Source of the DNA: CS3-C152 sp964347025
Lineage (GTDB): Archaea > Aenigmatarchaeota > Aenigmatarchaeia > QMZP01 > QMZT01
Direction of reading: 5' to 3'
NCBI GenBank assembly: GCA_964347025.1
Contig: CAYFWU010000022.1
Span: 1-15,873 of the forward strand
Length of the DNA stretch: 15,873 bases
Shown here in pieces: positions 1-6,422 of the stretch; the stretch's first letter is position 1, and every line of letters starts with the position of its first letter. The notes beneath the pieces are model-generated. The model ran no database searches. It was not told where the DNA came from and worked only from the letters and a program-made list of their open reading frames with translations. The translations under genes were made by a program, and so were the position numbers.

Positions 1-5
1 TCCTG

Positions 6-572
6 ATGGGTGAAAAGGTTTTCCTTATACCAGTGAGTTATTTTGCAGAGGAAACGAAGAAGGCCATTAAAGAGGGGAAACATGAGGTTATGAATATATA
101 CTGGTCTGCCTGGGTTGCCGGTTACCATATAATGAAAAATTTCATCAAGATTTACAAACTTAAAAAATTCGAAGAGAGGTATAAGATCGCTATGGATGTT
201 CTCCAGCTTGCCGGCATGGGTTTCTATGAAACCATAAATTTTGAGAAAGGAAAATATACCTATTTCAAAACCCTGAACAACCCGCTACCTCAATCGCTTT
301 ATCCCAGCAAGGAGCCCGTCTGCCACTTCATAAGGGGGGCGAACGCCGGGGGCGGTGTCTGGGTTCATGAAAGGATAATGAACTGTGTCGAGGAGAAATG
401 CGAGGCCCAGAACAAAAAGATGTGCGTTTTTCTTAACGCCACTCCTGAAGTCATGAATGAGAGGGTTAAAAAGAGCCTTATAAAAAAGCAGTTTGTCAAT
501 TTGAACTCCTTGATTGAAAAACAGAAGGAATTCGTAAGGAAAATGGACGATGAAAAAACAGTCAAAATTTAA
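6..572 (+). CDS. V4R-domain protein (vinyl-4-reductase-like ligand-binding fold)
   Basis: A 188-residue protein whose second half matches the V4R domain. There is a PVCHF-type segment (Cys106), a GANAGGG stretch (111-117), then E-x-K-C-E-A-Q-x-K-K-M-C-V-F with Cys132 and Cys140, the usual end of the domain. Residues 30-90 are helical and fit the N-terminal half of the fold. V4R domains are regarded as sensors or binders of small hydrophobic molecules and occur in bacteriochlorophyll-related proteins, regulators and stand-alone archaeal proteins; the ligand here is unknown. The frame is still open in the five bases before the ATG, so the N-terminus could lie upstream. However, a TGA in another frame overlaps this ATG (TGATG, 4-8), as in translational coupling to an upstream gene. 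The last 11 bases overlap the convergent isoprenoid-synthase-like gene. Basic C-terminal tail (152-188) of no known function. Confidence 0.8.
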   Translation: MGEKVFLIPVSYFAEETKKAIKEGKHEVMNIYWSAWVAGYHIMKNFIKIYKLKKFEERYKIAMDVLQLAGMGFYETINFEKGKYTYFKTLNNPLPQSLYPSKEPVCHFIRGANAGGGVWVHERIMNCVEEKCEAQNKKMCVFLNATPEVMNERVKKSLIKKQFVNLNSLIEKQKEFVRKMDDEKTVKI

Positions 573-1803
573 TCCTTTCTGAATCAGAAATGATCTTTTT
601 GAATTTCTCGTCTATGGCATCCATAAAGCATGTTTTTACGTTGGGGTACTTTCTAATCCTCCCTGAAATTTCATTCGCGTCTCTCTGGAACATCTCCGCG
701 AGTGATCTGACCCTCTCCTTAAAATTTTTGTCTCCTTTGTATTTTTTCCACCAAACCGCAACAGGGGTGTAATCTTTGTTTTTTAGGTCCTTCCTGATAT
801 CCTTTAGATCTTTCTCTAGCAGTTCAACCATCCTGTAATACTTGATAAGATTGCAAAGTTCATTGTAGTCCCTTTCGTTTTTCTTTCCGAGAAGGTATGT
901 AGACAAGACAAGGAAGATGTTTATGCCTGCCGCCCTTATTTTCATATTTTTTACCGCAATCTCCATTTCTTCCCTTTCCCTGTAATCGATTATTTTGATT
1001 GTGTCCTTTTCTATTATGGGAACCTCAGATAGCCCTACCATTGAAAAAAACAGAGAATCTACAAGTTCCTCTATCCTGCTTTTTTTGCCGATTACCACCC
1101 TGGGTATCTCTGTTTTTTCGACCTTCAGTTGTTCAAGAAGATAAAGGGTTAGGGCAAAGAGACCAAAAATTATGTTGAATATGTCATTGGTGTAATCGCT
1201 CTTGCTCCTTTCACTGTCATCCACGTAATCATCTATCCCATGTATTACGGATTCTGTCAGGAGAAAGGGTAAGAGTAGTTTTCTTATTTTCAGTTTCTCC
1301 TCTCTTCCAAGAAATCCGATAAGATAACCTGTCATAAAGGGGTGGGTTTTTTTCTGAATTTTTCTCATAAAATGATGGGATATGCATGAGAAATGCCTTA
1401 TCTCCGGGCAGATTGAAAATATCTTTTCATATTCTTCAAAAAAATTGTCTTTCCGGGCCTTGCCCTTGCATGGTTCATATGAAACACTCTCGTTACTGAG
1501 AAACTCATTCAAAAAACTTTTCCAGAATTTATCGTTAAATTTTTTCCCCAGCAAAACGTTAAATTTGTCTTTTAGTGTTAAGTTTGTTTGGTATACGTAC
1601 ATCTGTTCAAAAAAACCGAAAACAATTCTGGCTATATCTATGTATCTCTCGAAAGGTGTCTTTTTACGGTTCGTGAAAGAACTGGCAAGGCCGCTGAAAA
1701 ACATCTCCTTACCGTCCTCAAAATTTTTGAAAACCTCATACAGAGAAACAGGTACTTTACCGTATTTATCGATCAGAATTTCTTTTATGTGTATCATAAT
1801 CAT
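562..1803 (-). CDS. Unrecognised protein with two Asp-rich motifs, possible class I isoprenoid synthase
   Basis: A 413-residue, largely helical protein that I cannot assign to a named family. Residues 191-196 read DDYVDD (bases 1216-1233) inside a hydrophobic helix, like the first DDxxD motif of class I isoprenoid synthases. About 140 residues later, KDIRKDLKNKDYTP (334-347) resembles the second motif of squalene/phytoene synthases, whose form is roughly R-D-V-x-x-D-x-x-x-G-R-x-Y-L-P. The distance between the motifs suits that fold. An N-terminal region of about 150 residues with several Cys has no counterpart in ordinary synthases. The chosen start is the ATG at 1803: it overlaps the stop of the KaiC-like gene as ATGA, and the frame upstream runs through that gene. 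It is the third gene of an operon led by an isoprenyl diphosphate synthase, which could supply substrate. The catalytic assignment is inference; it could also be a non-catalytic relative. Confidence 0.5.
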   Translation of the reverse strand: MIMIHIKEILIDKYGKVPVSLYEVFKNFEDGKEMFFSGLASSFTNRKKTPFERYIDIARIVFGFFEQMYVYQTNLTLKDKFNVLLGKKFNDKFWKSFLNEFLSNESVSYEPCKGKARKDNFFEEYEKIFSICPEIRHFSCISHHFMRKIQKKTHPFMTGYLIGFLGREEKLKIRKLLLPFLLTESVIHGIDDYVDDSERSKSDYTNDIFNIIFGLFALTLYLLEQLKVEKTEIPRVVIGKKSRIEELVDSLFFSMVGLSEVPIIEKDTIKIIDYREREEMEIAVKNMKIRAAGINIFLVLSTYLLGKKNERDYNELCNLIKYYRMVELLEKDLKDIRKDLKNKDYTPVAVWWKKYKGDKNFKERVRSLAEMFQRDANEISGRIRKYPNVKTCFMDAIDEKFKKIISDSERIKF

Positions 1804-2537
1804 TTGAGCAGCGTGGAAACTTCTTCTTTGGATATGCTCAGGCCTTTTGAGGTTACATTGAGGGAGAACCATCCTTTGGAATGCTTTGTCCTTCTCATCT
1901 TTCTTACCTGTATGTTACCGAAAGACTCCCCGCCTATTCCCACATGCTGCAAAACCACAACACCGTCAACTATGAATTCTACCACACCAAATCTAGAAAG
2001 TCCCTTTTCATCTTCCTTTATCTCCGAGGTTATCAGTGTCGTCACACCTGTTTTTTTAAGCAGTCTTACAATCTCGAACAAGCGCTTTCGTAAAACAGCA
2101 GGATCTTTCATGTACATTCCCATTAGCGAAATAGGGTCTATCACAACCCTTTTCGCGTCTATCGAATTTATTGCATTTACAATTGTCGAGGATATATCGG
2201 AGACCTCAAAGGGATTCTGGTAAACGAATTTGAAGGTTTTGCTCTTCTCGAACCTGTCAAAGTTAAAACCGAACCTTTTGAAATCCAGCTTTATATCTTC
2301 AGGGTCTTCCTCAAGGGTTATGTAAATACCAGATTCTCCCTTTTTCAGACCATCAAGAATGAACTGTGCACAAAAGGTGGTTTTCCCGGTTCCCGTTCCT
2401 CCTGTTATAAGGATTGTAGAGCCCTTTACAAACCCTCCCTCTATTATTTCGTCGAGTCCGATTATACCGGAACTTGTCCTTCCTATCGAACTTGTAGGAG
2501 AATAACTCTTTTTCTGAATTGGCTTTCTTTTAACCAT
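1800..2537 (-). CDS. Single-domain KaiC-like RecA-fold ATPase
   Basis: A 245-residue protein. It has the KaiC-family opening GIIGLDEIIEGGF (24-36), the Walker A GGTGTGKT (46-53), the paired acidic residues LEED (75-78, likely catalytic Glu76-Glu77), a Walker B strand ending in VVIDP (Asp124), and the late motif VRKMRRTKHS (201-210) followed by the final strand. One RecA domain is present, as in archaeal KaiC-like (RadA/RadB-related) proteins, not the double-domain cyanobacterial clock protein. Such archaeal ATPases are often placed in signalling or motility control; the partner here is unknown. The start is the ATG at 2537; the frame upstream enters the isoprenyl diphosphate synthase gene, 46 bases away. 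Its TGA overlaps the ATG of the next gene, so the two products are probably made together. A short basic, Ser-rich N-terminal tail (1-20) precedes the domain. Confidence 0.9.
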   Translation of the reverse strand: MVKRKPIQKKSYSPTSSIGRTSSGIIGLDEIIEGGFVKGSTILITGGTGTGKTTFCAQFILDGLKKGESGIYITLEEDPEDIKLDFKRFGFNFDRFEKSKTFKFVYQNPFEVSDISSTIVNAINSIDAKRVVIDPISLMGMYMKDPAVLRKRLFEIVRLLKKTGVTTLITSEIKEDEKGLSRFGVVEFIVDGVVVLQHVGIGGESFGNIQVRKMRRTKHSKGWFSLNVTSKGLSISKEEVSTLLK

Positions 2538-2555
2538 GAATAATATATAATCAAC

Positions 2556-2567
2556 CTTACTTAAATC
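2556..2567 (-). promoter_or_regulatory. Weak TATA-like sequence before the KaiC-like gene
   Basis: The 46-base gap between the isoprenyl diphosphate synthase stop and the KaiC-like ATG is A+T-rich. GATTTAAGTAAG read on the minus strand lies about 24 bases before the ATG. A second A+T run at 2541-2550 is too near the start. An internal promoter is possible; readthrough from the upstream gene is equally likely. Confidence 0.25.
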
Positions 2568-2583
2568 TTTATCCAAACACCCG

Positions 2584-3567
2584 CTACTTCTTCCTTTCCA
2601 CGAGGTATTCAGCGAACTGGTCAAGAATTTCTCTCAATTCTTTTGGCATGCCAGAAGTTATTTTTTTACTTTCTTCAATCAGGGATTTCGCCTTGTTTTT
2701 TGCGTATTCGAGCGAACCATATTTTTCGAAAAGTTTCTTTAACGACAGAACATCTTCCTTCCTTGTCTTTTCCCTTTTTTTGTTCAGAATTTCAAACATT
2801 CGTTTCTTCTCATCTTCGTTGCATTTTGAAGCGCAATGAACCACCATTATGCTTCTCTTTCCCTCACGTATATCAGATCCTATATCCCCCCTACCCTTTC
2901 CTTCAGTTAGGTCAAGCAGATCATCAGCCATCTGGAACGCAGGGCCTACCTTCATCCCGAACTCTCTTATTTTTTCAGTTAACCCTTCTTTATCTGCTAC
3001 TACAGCTCCTCCTACCATGGGAAGCGTTAGGTAGTATGCTGTCTTCCCCTCTACCATTTTCATGTAATCACTTTCAGACGGACTATCATTCATTCGTAAA
3101 TTCATCTCCATGCTCTGACCTTCGGCTGTTCGTAGACATGTATCCACCGCTTCCTTAAGAAGTGATATTTTTTTCTTCTCGTCCAGATCAGAAAACATTA
3201 TTAACTCGTAAACCTTTTCAGACATGTAATCTCCAATGTTTATTCCGTGTTCTATCCCGTACTTCACCCATACCGAGGGCTGATCTCTGCGGACTTCATC
3301 CCCGTCCTCTATGTCGTCGTGAACCAGCAGCCAGTTGTGAAGGATTTCGCAGGATGCCGCAAAGGGCATAACCTTATGGATGTCGCCTCCCAGGGCCTCG
3401 CAGGTTAGTATCGCGAGAACAGGCCTTATCCTCTTTCCACCGGTTCCTATGTGATACCAGATCGCATCATTCAGGTTTTGAATTCCGTCCTTCGGAATTG
3501 CCTTTTCTATTGCCTCTTCTATCAGATTCCCCTTTTCCTTCAGTATCCTCTCCACCTTGTCTATCAT
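2584..3567 (-). CDS. Short-chain isoprenyl diphosphate synthase (probable geranylgeranyl/farnesyl diphosphate synthase)
   Basis: A 327-residue trans-prenyltransferase that adds isopentenyl diphosphate units to an allylic primer, supplying the chains of archaeal ether lipids. Visible signatures in order: GGKRIRP (43-49), first Asp-rich motif HDDIEDGDEVRR (83-94), GKT (174-176), second Asp-rich motif FQMADDLLDL (211-220), and the downstream Asp232 and Lys237. The fifth residue before the first motif is Trp79, a bulky aromatic at a known chain-length position, which favours a C15-C20 product. The length is normal for the family and all catalytic motifs are intact. Start is the ATG at 3567. It heads a minus-strand operon with the KaiC-like and isoprenoid-synthase-like genes and diverges from the PEP-synthase-like gene across 71 bases. 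This resembles archaeal IdsA/GGPP synthases; exact product length cannot be read from sequence. Confidence 0.93.
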   Translation of the reverse strand: MIDKVERILKEKGNLIEEAIEKAIPKDGIQNLNDAIWYHIGTGGKRIRPVLAILTCEALGGDIHKVMPFAASCEILHNWLLVHDDIEDGDEVRRDQPSVWVKYGIEHGINIGDYMSEKVYELIMFSDLDEKKKISLLKEAVDTCLRTAEGQSMEMNLRMNDSPSESDYMKMVEGKTAYYLTLPMVGGAVVADKEGLTEKIREFGMKVGPAFQMADDLLDLTEGKGRGDIGSDIREGKRSIMVVHCASKCNEDEKKRMFEILNKKREKTRKEDVLSLKKLFEKYGSLEYAKNKAKSLIEESKKITSGMPKELREILDQFAEYLVERKK

Positions 3568-3595
3568 GCTGACCAGTCTATATTTGTTGTATTGC

Positions 3596-3608
3596 TTTTT
3601 AAAATTTA
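3596..3608. promoter_or_regulatory. Symmetrical TATA-like box between divergent genes
   Basis: TTTTTAAAATTTA contains the perfect palindrome TTTTAAAA (3597-3604). It lies about 38 bases before the PEP-synthase-like ATG and about 34 bases before the isoprenyl diphosphate synthase ATG, so one A+T-rich element could place TBP for either direction with short leaders. The other A+T stretches in this 71-base gap (3581-3589 and 3619-3627) are too close to the starts to serve well. Confidence 0.45.
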
Positions 3609-3638
3609 GAAAACTAATAAAGTATATTCGTGGTTCTT

Positions 3639-5828
3639 ATGTACGTGACAGCCTTCGACAAGATTGAAAAGATTGACAGAACTGTCGGAGAGAAGGCTCT
3701 GAGGCTCTCTGAAATGTTCAGGGAGAAGCTGCCCGTACCACCCGGTTTTGTGATAAATTCCGAAGGCTTCTCGTTGTTCCTAAAGAGGAACAAGCTTGAG
3801 GAAAGGATAACGAGTTTGCTGGCAGATCTTGATGTCGATGATTACAGAAGACTGTCAGAGGCATCCAACGAGATAAAGGTGATGTTTGAAAACTCCGAAA
3901 TCCCTGATCCTCTCAAGAAAGAGATATCAGATACGTATGAGTCCCTTCTCGTGAGCAGGGAGGCGAAGGAGATCGGAGGTCCTGCCCTGGATTTCATAAA
4001 GGCGGGCAGGGATCAGTCCAACGTTTCCGTTCGCTCCTCACCGATAACCTCTCCTGATTCCTCCTTTGCAGGGCAGATGGAAAGCGTTCTGAACGTCCAA
4101 GGACTGGCGAGCGTTCTGGAATCCATAAAGTTCTGCTGGTCCTCGCTGTACACACCGAGGGCGATATACTACAGGAAGAAGAAGGGTTTTTCCGATCTTT
4201 CGCTCACGGGTTTGATAATCCAGAGGATGGTGAACTCTGAAAAATCGGGTAATGCATTCGCTGAAAATTCAAATGTAATCGTTGAAGGAACGTGGGGTCT
4301 TGGTAACGCGATCTCGAATGGTATTGTTCTTCCGGATGTCTACGTACTGGATAAGGAAACAGGAAGTGAGGTGGAGAAAAGAATAGGGAATAAGATGTGG
4401 GTATACACGAGGGACGCCCTATCAGGAAAAACGAAAAAGGAAGCCGTTCTGAGGGAAAAGGTAAATGCGCAACTTCTGGACAATGAAGAGTTGAAGAAGG
4501 TGTTTGAAATGTACAGAAAGGTCTCATCCCTTTATGCAGAGCTCCAGGCCATGGAATGGTGTATTGAAAGGAATAGGGTATTCCTTCTTCAGACAAGATC
4601 TTTGGTCGCAAAGGAAAGAGGGGAGGAGACAGAAATGGATGGTGAACCTTTAGCAGAGGGATTGAACATTTCTAAAGGTTCGCGTAAGGGAGGGGTTAGA
4701 ATAATATCCAATGCAAGCGATTTCGAGAGGATAGAAGAAGGTGATATACTTGCAACCAAAATACTCTCCCCTGAATTGTTGCCCTTCTTTTCCAAGTTAG
4801 GCGGGATAGTTTCAGATTATGGAGGGTATATGAGCAACCTCTCCTTCCTGTGCAGGGAGTTCGGAGTCCCGTGTATTACAGGTATTGACACATCTTCCCT
4901 GAATGATGGTCAGATCATCAACATCAACAACGGGAAGATTTACGCGACAAGAGAGCCTGTCGAGGTCGCTTCTGAAGAGGATAAAGTGACGGCAACAGGG
5001 ATAAAGGTAAACCTTGACTTCTCAAGGGAATTTGATCTCGAAAGGGAGGTGGATGGGGTTGGTTTGCTTAAGCCAGAGAGTTTGTTTGCAGGGACAGACC
5101 CTTTTTCCCTTTCAAAAACCAACCCGGAACAACTGGTTGAAATGTTGTATGAGATAAAATCATTCGCAAAGAAGTTCTATCCGAAAACGGTCTGGTACAG
5201 GAGTTTCTCTGTAAGAACAGATGAGGTGGAGGGAGAATGGAGAGAAAAGAACCCTCTGCTTGGATGGAGAGGCATAAGGCGTTCGCTCGAGGAGCCTGAT
5301 ATCCTAAAATGTGAGGTGGAAGCCATTCGCAGGTTACATTCGCAGGGATTAAACAACATAGGGATCATTCTCTCCTTCGTGACCTCTGTTGAGGAATTCA
5401 GAACAGCAAAGAACATCATCCCCATTTCATTAAAAGTTGGGATAGAGGTATGCACTCCTTCCTCTGCCTTGGATATCGAATCTTTCTGCAGGGAGGGTGT
5501 GAACAACGTTCTTATCAACCTCCCGGAGTTGACCCAGTTAACACTGGGGGTGGACAGAACCAACATGAAGGTTTCCTCTATTTACTCGGAATCCAATACC
5601 TCTGTCATGAGACTGATAGAAAATATCGTGAAGGTATGCAGGAACTACAACGTTGAGGTTTCAGTCTCCCTCGAGAGATACGATCCCTACGTCCTCGAAC
5701 GATTGATAAAGATCGGTGTTAATTCGATATCCCTAGATCCAGAATTCGTCGAGATGGGAAGGAACATGATCTCGAGGATGGAGAAGAAAATGCTTCTGGA
5801 CAACATGAGGGAAAAGGGAGAGTTGTAA
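3639..5828 (+). CDS. PEP synthase/PPDK-family protein with degenerate phosphotransfer sites (probable pseudoenzyme)
   Basis: A 729-residue protein with the full three-domain layout of phosphoenolpyruvate synthase. The N-terminal ATP-grasp domain keeps the expected ATP-site residues: Lys19 in VGEKALRLSEM, Arg132 in SVRSS, SFAGQ, and Glu306, Gln318 and Arg320 near MEWCIERNRVFLLQTR. The swivelling domain reads GGYMSNLSF where the family has GG-x-TSHAAI, so the phosphorylated His is Asn400. In the PEP-binding barrel NPLLGWRGIRR and LTQLTLGVDR are conserved. However, GLLR is GLLK (Lys478), the metal-binding Glu of MVEIP is Cys605, the ND of ND-LTQ is Pro629-Glu630, and the catalytic Cys of the CGQ motif aligns with Ser677. 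PEP synthesis therefore seems impossible; ATP binding may remain, perhaps in a regulatory role. Start: ATG at 3639, with an alternative GTG at 3630 in frame. Its stop directly abuts the stop of the convergent membrane-protein gene. Confidence 0.85.
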   Translation: MYVTAFDKIEKIDRTVGEKALRLSEMFREKLPVPPGFVINSEGFSLFLKRNKLEERITSLLADLDVDDYRRLSEASNEIKVMFENSEIPDPLKKEISDTYESLLVSREAKEIGGPALDFIKAGRDQSNVSVRSSPITSPDSSFAGQMESVLNVQGLASVLESIKFCWSSLYTPRAIYYRKKKGFSDLSLTGLIIQRMVNSEKSGNAFAENSNVIVEGTWGLGNAISNGIVLPDVYVLDKETGSEVEKRIGNKMWVYTRDALSGKTKKEAVLREKVNAQLLDNEELKKVFEMYRKVSSLYAELQAMEWCIERNRVFLLQTRSLVAKERGEETEMDGEPLAEGLNISKGSRKGGVRIISNASDFERIEEGDILATKILSPELLPFFSKLGGIVSDYGGYMSNLSFLCREFGVPCITGIDTSSLNDGQIININNGKIYATREPVEVASEEDKVTATGIKVNLDFSREFDLEREVDGVGLLKPESLFAGTDPFSLSKTNPEQLVEMLYEIKSFAKKFYPKTVWYRSFSVRTDEVEGEWREKNPLLGWRGIRRSLEEPDILKCEVEAIRRLHSQGLNNIGIILSFVTSVEEFRTAKNIIPISLKVGIEVCTPSSALDIESFCREGVNNVLINLPELTQLTLGVDRTNMKVSSIYSESNTSVMRLIENIVKVCRNYNVEVSVSLERYDPYVLERLIKIGVNSISLDPEFVEMGRNMISRMEKKMLLDNMREKGEL

Positions 5829-6146
5829 CTACTTCTTTTTGCTCGATCTCCTTGCTCTCCTGAAGGGCCATGTTATGACCTTGAGGAACTTCCATCCTGT
5901 CTTGAGGATTGAATACAGAATGAAAAGCCCTATTCCTGTAAGCGCAAACCAGAATATGTTGAAGAGCGAGATCTCGATGCCCAGGCCGAAGAAATAGTTT
6001 CCGAATATGGGGAAGAGAGCCGCAACCAGGCCGACCATGAATGCCTTGAAGATAAACTTAACAAACTTGTAGGCCACAACTATGAATATCACGAATATTA
6101 GGAAGAAAATTACGATGTCGGTTTGTCCCAGGAATTCCAAAACCAT
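5829..6146 (-). CDS. Small three-helix integral membrane protein, function unknown
   Basis: A 105-residue protein of no recognised family. Three hydrophobic segments span about residues 10-26, 31-53 and 59-82. They are followed by a basic tail rich in Arg, Lys and Ser (about 83-105), which by the positive-inside rule should lie in the cytoplasm and put the N-terminus outside. There is no signal peptide cleavage site or catalytic motif. The stop codon directly abuts that of the PEP-synthase-like gene with no base between. The start is 33 bases from the divergent DUF357 gene and has a TATA-like box about 27 bases upstream. Coding seems real because the hydrophobic/basic pattern is clean and no competing frame is credible. 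Confidence 0.72.
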   Translation of the reverse strand: MVLEFLGQTDIVIFFLIFVIFIVVAYKFVKFIFKAFMVGLVAALFPIFGNYFFGLGIEISLFNIFWFALTGIGLFILYSILKTGWKFLKVITWPFRRARRSSKKK

Positions 6147-6147
6147 G

Positions 6148-6156
6148 TTATATTTA
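6148..6156 (+). promoter_or_regulatory. TATA-like box for the DUF357 gene (leaderless)
   Basis: TTATATTTA is centred about 28 bases before the ATG at 6180, the spacing expected when transcription begins at or next to the start codon. It begins two bases beyond the ATG of the divergent membrane-protein gene. Confidence 0.5.
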
Positions 6157-6168
6157 TCCTCTTTCTAC

Positions 6169-6177
6169 AATTTAAAA
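6169..6177 (-). promoter_or_regulatory. TATA-like box for the small membrane protein gene (leaderless)
   Basis: Read on the minus strand, TTTTAAATT is centred about 27 bases before the ATG at 6146. It sits just before the start codon of the divergent DUF357 gene, so the two promoters occupy the same 33 bases. Confidence 0.45.
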
Positions 6178-6179
6178 CT

Positions 6180-6422
6180 ATGGATTTGGAGAATGAACTT
6201 CGGAAGGAAACTGAAAAGTGGCTGAAAAAGATAAGAAAGGATATCAAAAAGATCGAACTGGTGGACAAGAGGAAAGAAGACCTTATGGAGAACGTAAGAG
6301 CGTATGTAAAGGACTGCGAATACTTCTTAGGAAAGAAAGACCTGATACGATCGTTTGAAGCTGTTGTGTGGGCCTGGAGCTGGATAGAAATTCTGAAAGA
6401 ATTGAAAATAATAAAGGCTTAA
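6180..6422 (+). CDS. DUF357 family archaeal protein
   Basis: An 80-residue all-helical protein that fits the archaeal DUF357 family. It opens with an acidic/basic helix (ENELRKETEKWLKKI), continues through an amphipathic middle helix with A-Y-V-K-D-C-E-Y-F, and ends with F-E-A-V-V-W-A-W-S-W-I-E, where the family has its aromatic small-residue helix. The family has no established biochemical function. The start is the ATG at 6180; an in-frame ATG further upstream would extend into the divergent membrane-protein gene and add residues foreign to the family. A TATA-like box about 28 bases before this ATG suggests a leaderless transcript. Its TAA shares the palindrome TTAA with the stop of the giant envelope gene on the other strand. 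Confidence 0.85.
   Translation: MDLENELRKETEKWLKKIRKDIKKIELVDKRKEDLMENVRAYVKDCEYFLGKKDLIRSFEAVVWAWSWIEILKELKIIKA

Noticed and set aside
1588..2223. A 211-codon plus-strand open frame across the junction of the KaiC-like and synthase-like genes
   Set aside because: It is antisense to two genes with clear motifs, crosses their boundary, and its product has no recognisable domain.
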